The translations under genes were made by a program, and so were the position numbers. DNA of 39,544 bases from JAEUNJ01 sp052035955 (lineage in GTDB: Bacteria > Pseudomonadota > Gammaproteobacteria > Burkholderiales > Rhodocyclaceae), in NCBI GenBank assembly GCA_052035955.1, contig JBPOHD010000039.1, forward strand, positions 1-39,544, read 5' to 3'. Below the pieces are notes generated by a model, which saw only the letters and a list, made by a program, of their open reading frames with translations, was not told where the DNA came from and searched no databases. Below, in pieces: positions 1-9,135 of this stretch. Numbering within the stretch: the first letter of the stretch is position 1; the number at the start of each line of letters is the position of its first letter.

Positions 1-725
1 CCACCAACAAGATCCTGCGCGCCTTCCTGAAGTCCAAGGGCGTCGCCGAGGCCGACATCATGGAGGAGTACACCCCCTTCGGCCACAGCGATTACCAGAC
101 CATCATCGCCAAGATCAAGAAGTTCGCATCCGAGGGCAAGAAGACCGCCGTCGTGTCCACCATCAACGGCGACTCCAACGTGCCCTTCTACAAGGAACTG
201 GGCAACGCCGGCCTGAAGGCCACGGACGTGCCGGTGGTGGCCTTCTCGGTGGGTGAGGAGGAACTGCGCGGCGTCGACACCAAGCCCCTGGTCGGCCACC
301 TGGCGGCCTGGAACTACTTCCAGTCGATCAAGAACCCCGAGAACGAGAAGTTCATCAAGATGTACAAGGACTGGGCCAAGAAGCAGAAGCTGCCCAATGC
401 CGACACCGTGGTCACCAACGACCCGATGGAAGCCACCTACATCGGCATCCACATGTGGAAGCAGGCGGTCGAGAAGGCCAAGAGCACCGATGTGGACAAG
501 GTGATCGCTGCGGTCGGCGGCCAGACCTTCAAGGCCCCGTCCGGCTTCGTCGCCAAGATGGACGAGAAGAACCACCACCTGCACAAGCCGGTGTTCATCG
601 GCGAAGTGAAGGCGGACGGCCAGTTCAACGTGGTGTGGAAGACCAAGGGTCCGGTGAAGGCCGCCCCCTGGTCGCCCTACATCCCGGGCAACGACAAGAA
701 GAAGGACGAGCCGGACAGCAAGTAA
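1..725 (+). CDS. urtA: Urea ABC transporter, periplasmic urea-binding protein UrtA (5' end outside window)
   Basis: This is the C-terminal 240 or so residues of the periplasmic receptor that delivers urea to the UrtBC permease. The frame is open from base 3 and ends in TAA at 723-725. Family members are roughly 400-430 residues, so about 40 percent, including the signal peptide, lies upstream of the window. The visible part has the amide/urea-type type I binding-protein fold, with GHSDYQTIIAKIKKF, STINGDSN and the closing LVGHLAAWNYFQS and NDPMEATYIG segments typical of UrtA. The tail is Lys/Asp-rich. It is first in an urtABCDE-ureDABC order and is followed by a strong terminator, as is common for binding-protein genes expressed above their permease. 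Identity rests on both the sequence and the four urt genes behind it. Confidence 0.95.
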   Translation, partial: TNKILRAFLKSKGVAEADIMEEYTPFGHSDYQTIIAKIKKFASEGKKTAVVSTINGDSNVPFYKELGNAGLKATDVPVVAFSVGEEELRGVDTKPLVGHLAAWNYFQSIKNPENEKFIKMYKDWAKKQKLPNADTVVTNDPMEATYIGIHMWKQAVEKAKSTDVDKVIAAVGGQTFKAPSGFVAKMDEKNHHLHKPVFIGEVKADGQFNVVWKTKGPVKAAPWSPYIPGNDKKKDEPDSK

Positions 726-737
726 TCGCCGGCATGG

Positions 738-767
738 CCCGCGGTCCCGCAGGGGACCGCGGGTTTT
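738..767 (+). terminator. Rho-independent terminator/attenuator between urtA and urtB
   Basis: A perfect 11-bp stem (CCCGCGGTCCC, 738-748, against 753-763) with a GCAG loop is followed by TTTT. It begins 12 bp after the urtA stop. Since urtB lies on the same strand 43 bp further on, it probably lets through only part of the transcripts, giving more UrtA than permease. A separate promoter for urtB is not excluded. Confidence 0.85.
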
Positions 768-783
768 CGAGAAACCGAAGACT

Positions 784-911
784 CACCGCAAAGGCGCAAA
801 GGCGCGAAGATGACGCAAGGGATTCGTTACGGGAATGGCGTGGCAGGCCTCCTTCGGCGCCTGGCCACCCTGGCCTTCGCGGCCCCTTTGCGTCTTTGCG
901 CCTTTGCGGTG
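784..911. repeat. Inverted-repeat element of the CACCGCAAAGGCGCAAAG family spanning the urtB start
   Basis: Two perfect 18-bp arms (784-801 and, inverted, 894-911) enclose about 92 bp. Related arms occur at 4536-4610 and, as a single arm, at 29872-29908. The urtB start codon at 810 lies between the arms, and the right arm encodes UrtB residues 29-34 inside the signal peptide. The size and inverted ends suggest a non-autonomous palindromic repeat; no transposase is present. Confidence 0.75.
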
Positions 912-2480
912 GGCTTCCTCGCATTCAGCCTCGCCCACGCCGGCCTCGATGCCGCGGTGGTGAAGAACCTGGCGTCGGAGGATTCCGACGAGAAGATCGC
1001 CGCCATCCAGAAGCTCGGCCAGAGCGGCGATCCCCAGGCCCTGAAGGTCCTCAAGGCCATGGGCGAGGACGCCCTGTTCTCGGCCGGGGAGGGCGCCGCC
1101 CTCCAGGTGTTCCTGCGCGAGGGCGACAAGGCCGTCGATGCCGCGACCGGCGAGCCGCTGGCCGCCGAGCCCGAGGGTGCCGACGCCCTCGGCATCAACA
1201 ACCGCATCCGCGGCGAGCTGGCCGGGGCCATGGCGGCCCTGAAGCTCTTCGATCCCGACCGCAAGCTGCGCCTGGCCGCGGTCAAGGAACTGCTGGCCGG
1301 GGCCGAGGAGTCGATGGCGCCCATGCTCGCCAAGGCCATGGACAAGGAGGCGGACGAGCAGATCAGGGGCCTGCTGGTCCACGCCCATGCCGTTGCCACT
1401 CTGAAGAGCCCGGACATGGACGTCCGCATCGCCGCCGCCAAAGCCCTGGCGACCAGCGGCGACCCGAACATCAAGAGCCTGCTGCTGGCCCAGTCGGAGC
1501 CGGCCAACGAGGCGGAATCCCTGGTCCGACGGGCGGCCTTCGCCTCCTACCTCGAAGTGAAATCGAGGCTGGGCATGGGCGAGACCGTGGGCCGGGTCTT
1601 CACCGGCATCAGCCTGGGCAGCATCCTGCTCCTGGCCGCCCTCGGACTCGCCATCACCTACGGCGTCATGGGCGTCATCAACATGGCCCACGGCGAACTG
1701 CTGATGGTCGGCGCCTATTCCACTTACCTGATCCAGGGCCTCTTCCGCAACCACCTGCCCGGCCTCCTCGACTGGTACGTCGTGGCCGCCATCCCGGTGG
1801 CCTTCTTCGCCGCCGCCGCGGTCGGCATCCTGCTCGAGCGCACCGTCATCCGCTGGCTGTACGGCCGACCCCTGGAGACCCTGCTCGCCACCTGGGGCCT
1901 GTCCCTGATCCTGATCCAGGCGGCACGGGTGTTGTTCGGGGCCCAGAACGTGGAACTGGCCAACCCCTCCTGGATGGCCGGCGGCATCGAGCTGATGCCG
2001 TCCATCGTGCTGCCCTGGAACCGCATCGTCATCGTCGGCTTCTCGCTCTTCGTGCTCGCCCTGGTCTGGGTGCTGATGAACCGCACGCGGCTGGGGATGT
2101 TCGTCCGCGCCGTGACCCAGAACCGTCCCATGGCCGGCTGCGTCGGCGTGCCGACGGCCCGCATCGACACCCTCGCCTTCGGGCTGGGCGCGGGCATCGC
2201 GGGCCTGGGCGGCGTGGCCCTGTCGCAGATCGCCAACGTGGGGCCGGACATGGGCCAGGGCTACATCGTCGATTCCTTCATGGTCGTCGTCCTCGGCGGC
2301 GTGGGGCAGCTGGCCGGCGCCGTCTGGGCGGCCCTGGGCCTGGGCATCGTGACCAAGTTCATCGAGGGCTGGGCGGGCGCCGTGATCGCCAAGATCGTCG
2401 TCCTGGTGATCATCATCGTCTTCATCCAGAAACGTCCCCAGGGCCTCTTCGCCCTCAAGGGCCGCTTCGTCGAGAGTTGA
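810..2480 (+). CDS. urtB: Urea ABC transporter, permease subunit UrtB
   Basis: Inner-membrane permease of the high-affinity urea importer, 556 residues. Residues 1-44 look like a signal peptide (LLRR, then a hydrophobic run ending SLAHA). About 45-260 is a soluble, helical HEAT-like extracytoplasmic region (KNLASEDSDEKIAAIQKLG and related units), known for proteobacterial UrtB. From about 265 comes a LivH-type membrane domain with GLAITYGVMGVINMAHGEL, the hallmark of branched-chain amino acid/urea permeases. Its partner should be UrtC, whose gene starts 2 bp after the stop. The ATG at 810 has only a weak upstream GAAG; no better in-frame start precedes the signal peptide. The start lies inside a repeat element, so the N-terminus may be unusual compared with orthologues. 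Confidence 0.93.
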   Translation: MTQGIRYGNGVAGLLRRLATLAFAAPLRLCAFAVGFLAFSLAHAGLDAAVVKNLASEDSDEKIAAIQKLGQSGDPQALKVLKAMGEDALFSAGEGAALQVFLREGDKAVDAATGEPLAAEPEGADALGINNRIRGELAGAMAALKLFDPDRKLRLAAVKELLAGAEESMAPMLAKAMDKEADEQIRGLLVHAHAVATLKSPDMDVRIAAAKALATSGDPNIKSLLLAQSEPANEAESLVRRAAFASYLEVKSRLGMGETVGRVFTGISLGSILLLAALGLAITYGVMGVINMAHGELLMVGAYSTYLIQGLFRNHLPGLLDWYVVAAIPVAFFAAAAVGILLERTVIRWLYGRPLETLLATWGLSLILIQAARVLFGAQNVELANPSWMAGGIELMPSIVLPWNRIVIVGFSLFVLALVWVLMNRTRLGMFVRAVTQNRPMAGCVGVPTARIDTLAFGLGAGIAGLGGVALSQIANVGPDMGQGYIVDSFMVVVLGGVGQLAGAVWAALGLGIVTKFIEGWAGAVIAKIVVLVIIIVFIQKRPQGLFALKGRFVES

Positions 2481-2481
2481 A

Positions 2482-3588
2482 ATGACCCGCACCCCCTTCG
2501 TCGTCCGCTTCCTCGCCGCGACGCCCGCCAAGGGCTGGGTGGCGCTGGGCGTCTTCGCCGCCGTCGCCCTGGTCCTGCTCCCCGGGCTTTACCTCTTCAC
2601 GCCGAAGGAAAGCGCCTTCCACGTGTCGGACTACGTGATCACCCTGGGCGGCAAGATCATGTGCTATGCCATCGTCGCCGTGGCCATGGACCTGATCTGG
2701 GGCTATGCCGGCATCCTGTCCCTGGGGCACGGGGTGTTCTTCGCGCTGGGCGGCTACATGTTCGGCCAGTACCTGATGCGGCAGATCGGCCTGGACGGGG
2801 TCTACCACTCGCCCCTGCCCGATTTCATGGTCTTCCTCGACTGGAAGGCCTTCCCCTGGTACTGGGCCGGCACCGACAGCTTCGCCTTCGCCGTCTTCAA
2901 GGTGGTGGCCGTGCCCGGCCTGCTGGCCTTCGTCTTCGGCTTCTTCGCCTTCCGGTCCCGCATCAAGGGCGTCTACTTCTCCATCATCACCCAGGCCCTC
3001 ACCTACGCCGCCATGCTCTACTTCTTCCGCAACGACGCGGGCTTCGGCGGCAACAACGGCTTCACCGACTTCAAGCGCATCCTCGACATGCCGATCACGG
3101 CGCCGGAAATGCGGGCCGCCCTCTTCGCCCTCTCGGCCGTCATGCTGATGGCGGTGCTGCTGCTGGGGCGCTACCTGATGACTTCCAAGTTCGGCCGCAT
3201 CCTCACCGCCATCCGCGATGCCGAGTCCCGCGTCATGTTCCTGGGCTACAACCCGCTGCATTACAAGCTGGCGATCTGGACCCTGTCCGCCATCCTCTGC
3301 GGCATCGCGGGCGCCCTCTACGTGCCGCAGGTGGGCATCATCAATCCCAGCGAAATGTCCCCGGCCAACTCCATCGAGATCGCCATCTGGGCGGCGGTCG
3401 GCGGGCGCGGCACCCTGGTCGGCCCGGTCGTCGGCGCGGCGGTGGTGAACCTCTCGAAGAGCTTCTTCACCCAGGCCTTCCCGGAGTACTGGCTGTTCTT
3501 CCTCGGCCTGCTCTTCGTCCTCGTCACCCTGTTCCTGCCGACGGGCGTGGTCGGCCTGTGGAAACGCCTGAAGGAGAAGCGCGCATGA
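2482..3588 (+). CDS. urtC: Urea ABC transporter, permease subunit UrtC
   Basis: Second inner-membrane permease subunit of the urea importer, 368 residues and LivM-like. It carries a first membrane segment at about 15-35, then MDLIWGYAGILSLGHGVFFALGGY near 70-95, the conserved LivM/UrtC motif, and IRDAESRVMFLGYN followed by GRGTLVGPVVGA toward the C-terminus. The start lies 2 bp after the urtB stop, indicating translational coupling. It pairs with UrtB to form the channel energised by UrtD and UrtE. Length and motifs are normal for the family. Confidence 0.95.
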   Translation: MTRTPFVVRFLAATPAKGWVALGVFAAVALVLLPGLYLFTPKESAFHVSDYVITLGGKIMCYAIVAVAMDLIWGYAGILSLGHGVFFALGGYMFGQYLMRQIGLDGVYHSPLPDFMVFLDWKAFPWYWAGTDSFAFAVFKVVAVPGLLAFVFGFFAFRSRIKGVYFSIITQALTYAAMLYFFRNDAGFGGNNGFTDFKRILDMPITAPEMRAALFALSAVMLMAVLLLGRYLMTSKFGRILTAIRDAESRVMFLGYNPLHYKLAIWTLSAILCGIAGALYVPQVGIINPSEMSPANSIEIAIWAAVGGRGTLVGPVVGAAVVNLSKSFFTQAFPEYWLFFLGLLFVLVTLFLPTGVVGLWKRLKEKRA

Positions 3589-3694
3589 GCGCCCCGCACG
3601 GCCGCCCGAAGGGGCGCAGCCACGAACATGGAGCCGCGCAGCGGCGAACTGCCGTCACCCCCTCCGGGGAGGGGGCCGGGGGGAGGGGAGGCCA
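3589..3694 (+). other. urtC-urtD spacer with G-rich repeat-like DNA supplying the urtD ribosome-binding site
   Basis: The 106-bp gap holds small inverted pairs (GCGCCCC at 3589-3595 with GGGGCGC at 3611-3617, and GCCGC/GCGGC around 3632-3644). A C/G-rich stretch from about 3655 to 3692 then ends in GGAGGGGAGGCC just before the urtD ATG. The short frame running through it resembles no protein. It resembles a dispersed intergenic repeat rather than a gene. Confidence 0.5.
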
Positions 3695-4528
3695 ATGAAT
3701 TCCATCACGGCCGACGAAGGCCTGCCCACCACCTGGGAGGACCAGGCCAACCTGGGACACGTGCTGGTGCCCGGCGAGGTGGACCTCTCCCACAACGTCA
3801 TCCTCTACCTGGAGGGCATCACGGTCAGCTTCGACGGCTTCCGCGCCCTCAACAAGCTTTCGCTGGCCATCGACGCGGGGGAACTGCGCTGCATCATCGG
3901 TCCCAACGGCGCGGGCAAGACGACCATGATGGACGTCATCACCGGCAAGACGCGGCCAGACGCGGGCAAGGCCTTCTTCGGCCAGACCATGAACCTGCGC
4001 ACCATGACCGAACCGGAGATCGCCCACGCCGGCATCGGCCGCAAGTTCCAGAAACCCACCATCTTCGAGAACCACACGGTGTTCGAGAACCTCGAACTGG
4101 CCATGAAGACGGACAAGCGCGTCCGGCGCAGCCTGTTCTCGGTCGTCGACGGCGAAACCCGCGACAGGATCGCCGACACCCTGAAGCAGATCCGCCTGGA
4201 GAAGGAGGCCGACCGCCTGGCCGGCCTGCTCTCCCACGGCCAGAAGCAGTGGCTGGAAATCGGCATGCTGCTGATGCAGGATCCGAAGCTGCTGCTCCTC
4301 GACGAGCCGGTGGCCGGCATGACCGACGAGGAGACGGAACGCACCGGCGAACTGTTCAAGTCCCTGGCCGGCAAACACAGCCTGGTGGTGGTCGAGCACG
4401 ACATGGCCTTCATCGGCCAGCTCGGCGGCAAGGTGACCGTGCTGCACGAGGGTTCGGTGCTCGCCGAAGGCGACCTGGGGACGGTGCAGAACGATCCGCG
4501 CGTCATCGAGGTGTACCTTGGCCGCTAA
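3695..4528 (+). CDS. urtD: Urea ABC transporter, ATP-binding protein UrtD
   Basis: Cytoplasmic ATPase of the urea importer, 277 residues, LivG-like. Walker A is GPNGAGKT at 69-76, the signature is LSHGQ at about 179-183, and Walker B is LLLLDEP at about 199-205 followed by VAGMT, then VVVEHDM. The first 40 residues form an extension ahead of the ABC domain, often seen in UrtD. The ATG is preceded by a strong GGAGG. It works as a heterodimer with UrtE. Nothing in the catalytic motifs is missing. Confidence 0.95.
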   Translation: MNSITADEGLPTTWEDQANLGHVLVPGEVDLSHNVILYLEGITVSFDGFRALNKLSLAIDAGELRCIIGPNGAGKTTMMDVITGKTRPDAGKAFFGQTMNLRTMTEPEIAHAGIGRKFQKPTIFENHTVFENLELAMKTDKRVRRSLFSVVDGETRDRIADTLKQIRLEKEADRLAGLLSHGQKQWLEIGMLLMQDPKLLLLDEPVAGMTDEETERTGELFKSLAGKHSLVVVEHDMAFIGQLGGKVTVLHEGSVLAEGDLGTVQNDPRVIEVYLGR

Positions 4529-4535
4529 CTTCATT

Positions 4536-4610
4536 CACCGCAGAGGGCGCAGAGAGCGCAGGGGACCCCATTCAAGGTTTTCTCTGCGTCCTCTGCGTTC
4601 TCCGCGGTAG
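4536..4610. repeat. Inverted-repeat element in the urtD-urtE gap
   Basis: Two imperfect arms of about 30 bp (4536-4565 and, inverted, 4581-4610) are built from GCAGAG-type periods. This is the same sequence class as the element across the urtB start. It fills most of the 97-bp gap and would form a long hairpin in the mRNA between two ATPase genes. It is not followed by a T-run typical of a terminator. Confidence 0.7.
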
Positions 4611-4625
4611 GGGTCTTTTCCTGCC

Positions 4626-5318
4626 ATGCTGAAAGTCGACAACCTCAACCAGTACTACGGCGGCAGCCACATCCTGCGCGACATCGGCTTCGAGGCGCCG
4701 ATGGGCAAGGTGACGGCGCTCCTCGGCCGCAACGGCGTCGGCAAGACGACGCTGCTGAAGTGCCTGATGGGCCTGGTGCCGGTGAAGGGCGGCAGCCTGG
4801 TCTTCGACGGCCGCGACATCACCCGGGTGGCGTCCCACGAGCGGGTCAGGGCAGGCATCGGCTACGTGCCCCAGGGCCGGGAGATCTTCCCCCGCCTGAC
4901 CGTCGAGGAGAACCTGCAGATGGGCCTGGCGACCCGGCCCGGCAGCACGCCCCTGCCGGAGCGCATCTTCACCATGTTCCCCGTCCTGAAGCAGATGCTG
5001 CGGCGGCGCGGCGGCGACCTTTCCGGCGGCCAGCAGCAACAGCTCGCCATCGGCCGGGCCCTGGCCTTCGGACCGCGCCTGCTGATCCTCGACGAGCCGA
5101 CCGAGGGCATCCAGCCCTCCATCATCAAGGACATCGAGCGGGCGATCCGCGAACTGGCGGCCACCGGCGAGATGGCGATCCTGCTGGTGGAGCAGTACTA
5201 CGACTTCGCCCGCGACCTGGCCGACCAGTACCTGCTGATGGAACGGGGCGAGATCATCCGCCGCGGTGCCGGCGCCGACATGGACAAGGACGGAATCCGG
5301 GAACTGCTTTCGGTATGA
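4626..5318 (+). CDS. urtE: Urea ABC transporter, ATP-binding protein UrtE
   Basis: Second ATPase of the urea importer, 230 residues, LivF-like. Walker A is GRNGVGKT at 34-41, then Q-loop region GYVPQGREIFPRLTVEENL, the signature LSGGQ at 132-136 and Walker B LLILDEP at 152-158. The PTEGIQPSII stretch after Walker B is characteristic of UrtE. The gene ends 7 bp before the ureD start, joining transporter and enzyme genes in one transcription unit. The Shine-Dalgarno sequence is weak and lies just after the repeat element. Confidence 0.95.
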   Translation: MLKVDNLNQYYGGSHILRDIGFEAPMGKVTALLGRNGVGKTTLLKCLMGLVPVKGGSLVFDGRDITRVASHERVRAGIGYVPQGREIFPRLTVEENLQMGLATRPGSTPLPERIFTMFPVLKQMLRRRGGDLSGGQQQQLAIGRALAFGPRLLILDEPTEGIQPSIIKDIERAIRELAATGEMAILLVEQYYDFARDLADQYLLMERGEIIRRGAGADMDKDGIRELLSV

Positions 5319-5325
5319 TCGCCCG

Positions 5326-6171
5326 ATGCGCCCGATCGAGCCCGTCGTCGCCCCCTGGCATGCCCGCCTGCATCTGGGCTTCGCCCGTCGCGGGGACAGC
5401 ACGCTCCTGACCCGCCGGGAGCACAGCGGGCCCCTACGCGTGCAGAAGGCGCTCCATCCCGAAGGTCCGGCGGTCTGCCACGCCATCATCCTGCACCCCC
5501 CGGCCGGCGTCGCGGGGGGAGACGAACTGGAGATCCGCGCCGACCTGGGGCCGGGCACCCACGCCCTGCTGACCACGCCGGGCGCCGGCAAGTGGTATCG
5601 GAGCGCCGGCCCGTGGGCGGCCCAGCGCCTGGCCTTTCGCGTCGACGAGGCCGCCCGCCTGGAATGGCTGCCCCAGGAAACCATCGCCTACGACGGAACC
5701 CTGGCGGCGCTGGACACGGAGGTGGATCTGGCCGAAGGCGGCCGCTACCTTGGCTGGGAAGTGCTGTGCCTCGGCCGTCGCGCCTCGGGCGAGACCTTCG
5801 ATTCGGGCCAGTTGCGACTGGAGACCCGGATCCGCCGCTGCGGCGTGCCCCTGTTCCTGGAACGCGGCCGCCTGTCGGGCAGCGATCCCCTGCTCACCGC
5901 CACCGCCGGCCTGGCCGGCTATTCGGTCTGCGGCACCCTCGTCGCCGCCGCCGGCGACGTGCCGGCCGATCTGGTCGCCCGCTGCCGCGCCGTGGCTCCC
6001 CGCGAGGCGGGCACGCGCCACGGGATCACGGCGCCGCCGGGCCTGTTGCTGGCCCGTTTCCTGGGCCACTCGTCGGAGGCGGCCCGGTATTGGTTCGCGG
6101 AACTCTGGGCCTTGCTCCGCCCGGCCCTGGTCGGGATCCCCGCCGTACCGCCCCGCATCTGGAACACCTGA
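5326..6171 (+). CDS. ureD: Urease accessory protein UreD
   Basis: Urease maturation scaffold, about 281 residues, which binds apo-urease and with UreF and UreG forms the nickel-loading complex. Recognisable UreD blocks are QKALHPEGPAVCHAIILHPPAG near 40-60, LTTPGAGKWYRS near 80-90 and WLPQETIAYDG near 115. The frame is open further upstream, but that would overlap urtE. The ATG at 5326 gives the usual N-terminus and follows the urtE stop by 7 bp. No clear ribosome-binding site is seen, so translation is probably coupled to urtE. Confidence 0.93.
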   Translation: MRPIEPVVAPWHARLHLGFARRGDSTLLTRREHSGPLRVQKALHPEGPAVCHAIILHPPAGVAGGDELEIRADLGPGTHALLTTPGAGKWYRSAGPWAAQRLAFRVDEAARLEWLPQETIAYDGTLAALDTEVDLAEGGRYLGWEVLCLGRRASGETFDSGQLRLETRIRRCGVPLFLERGRLSGSDPLLTATAGLAGYSVCGTLVAAAGDVPADLVARCRAVAPREAGTRHGITAPPGLLLARFLGHSSEAARYWFAELWALLRPALVGIPAVPPRIWNT

Positions 6172-6189
6172 AATCCACGAGGAGGAAAC

Positions 6190-6492
6190 ATGGAACTCAC
6201 TCCCCGCGAGAAGGACAAGCTGCTGATCTTCACGGCGGCGCTGCTCGCAGAACGACGCAAGGGCCGCGGGCTCAGGCTCAACTATCCGGAGGCGGTGGCC
6301 TTCATCACGGCGGGCATCCTGGAGGGGGCCCGGGACGGCAAGTCCGTGGCCGAACTGATGAGCCTGGGGACGAGCTTCCTGGCCCGGGACGAGGTCATGG
6401 AAGGAGTGCCGGAAATGATCCCCGAGATCCAGGTGGAAGCCACCTTCCCCGACGGCACCAAGCTGATCACGGTCCATAACCCCATCGTCTAG
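6190..6492 (+). CDS. ureA: Urease gamma subunit UreA
   Basis: Structural gamma subunit of the nickel urease, 100 residues, exactly the usual length. It opens MELTPREKDKLLIFTAALLA and contains NYPEAVAFITAGILEGARDG and the C-terminal DGTKLITVHNPI block, all diagnostic. A strong GAGGAGG lies before the ATG. It precedes ureB by 13 bp, and the three subunits assemble as a trimer of trimers. Separate gamma and beta genes are the common bacterial arrangement, unlike the fused Helicobacter form. Confidence 0.98.
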   Translation: MELTPREKDKLLIFTAALLAERRKGRGLRLNYPEAVAFITAGILEGARDGKSVAELMSLGTSFLARDEVMEGVPEMIPEIQVEATFPDGTKLITVHNPIV

Positions 6493-6505
6493 GAGGCGCG
6501 ACATC

Positions 6506-6811
6506 ATGATCCCCGGCGAAATGCTGGTCGAACCCGGCGACATCGAACTGAACCCGGGCCGCCGCACCCTGGTCCTGGAAGTGGCCAATACCGGCGACCG
6601 GCCCATCCAGGTCGGTTCCCACTACCATTTCTTCGAGACCAACGATTCCCTCGCCTTCGACCGGGCCAAGGCCCGCGGCATGCGGCTGAACATCGCCGCC
6701 GGCACGGCCGTCCGCTTCGAGCCGGGGCAGACGCGGACGGTGGAATTGGTCGCCTACTCGGGCGACCGGAAGGTCTACGGCTTCCAGGGCAAGGTCCAGG
6801 GAAACCTGTGA
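6506..6811 (+). CDS. ureB: Urease beta subunit UreB
   Basis: Structural beta subunit of urease, 101 residues. It begins MIPGEMLVEPGDIELN and contains VANTGDRPIQVGSHYHFFETN, AFDRAKARGMRLNIAAGTAVRFEPGQ and a C-terminal KVYGFQGKVQG, all standard. GGAGG lies before the ATG. The following gap to ureC is unusually long for this operon (89 bp) and contains a perfect palindrome. Confidence 0.98.
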   Translation: MIPGEMLVEPGDIELNPGRRTLVLEVANTGDRPIQVGSHYHFFETNDSLAFDRAKARGMRLNIAAGTAVRFEPGQTRTVELVAYSGDRKVYGFQGKVQGNL

Positions 6812-6840
6812 TGCGCTTGGCCGAATAGGAAGGGGGTACG

Positions 6841-6860
6841 GGGGGAACCCGGGTTCCCCC
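6841..6860. other. 20-bp perfect palindrome between ureB and ureC
   Basis: GGGGGAACCCGGGTTCCCCC reads the same on both strands. It lies 29 bp after ureB and 40 bp before ureC. There is no T-run, so it is not a standard terminator. It could be an mRNA hairpin, a protein-binding site or a repeat remnant. Confidence 0.6.
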
Positions 6861-6900
6861 TGTTCCGAGATTGCCGATTTTCCGTGCCACGGAGTGAGAC

Positions 6901-8607
<1,707 letters not shown>

Positions 8608-8658
8608 ACTTCCGCCCGGCATCCCCGGGCCTTCAACGGCGCCAAGAGGAGAACTCCC

Positions 8659-9093
8659 ATGCCCAACAGACCGATACGACAGATCATCAGCCGGCAACGC
8701 AGCGTCACCACCGCGGCCGACACGACGGTGACCGAGGCTGCGAGGCAGATGCGCGATGCCAGGGTGGGTGCCGTGATGGTGGTGGAAGGCCCCCTCCTGG
8801 TGGGCATCTTCACGGAGCGCGATGCCCTGATCCGGGTCCTGGCCGAGGTCCGGGATCCCAAACGCACGACGGTCGGCGAGGTGATGACCCGCAATCCCCG
8901 CACCATCGAGCCGGACAAGCCTTTCAGCCATGCCCTCCACATCATGTACGAGAGCGGTTTCCGCCATGTTCCCGTGGTGGAGAACGGCTGGCCGGTGGGC
9001 ATGGTCTCGGCCCGGGATGCACTGGGGCCCGAGATGGAGCAGTTCGAGGAGGAGAAGCGGCTGCGGGAGCACATCACGGAGATCCTCGGCTGA
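8659..9093 (+). CDS. CBS-pair protein inserted in the urease operon
   Basis: A 144-residue protein made only of two CBS domains, about 8-62 and 72-128 (VTEAARQMRDARVGAVMVVE, then HALHIMYESGFRHVPVVENG). Such stand-alone CBS pairs bind adenine nucleotides or related ligands and usually modulate a partner. No catalytic or DNA-binding region is visible. AGAGGAG precedes the ATG. It lies 51 bp after ureC and, with the following hydrolase gene, interrupts the usual ureC-ureE order. An energy-sensing role in urea metabolism is possible but is inference. Confidence 0.85.
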   Translation: MPNRPIRQIISRQRSVTTAADTTVTEAARQMRDARVGAVMVVEGPLLVGIFTERDALIRVLAEVRDPKRTTVGEVMTRNPRTIEPDKPFSHALHIMYESGFRHVPVVENGWPVGMVSARDALGPEMEQFEEEKRLREHITEILG

Positions 9094-9135
9094 CCTTTGC
9101 CGCGAAGGCGTCCGAATACACGAAAGGGGAAGCGC

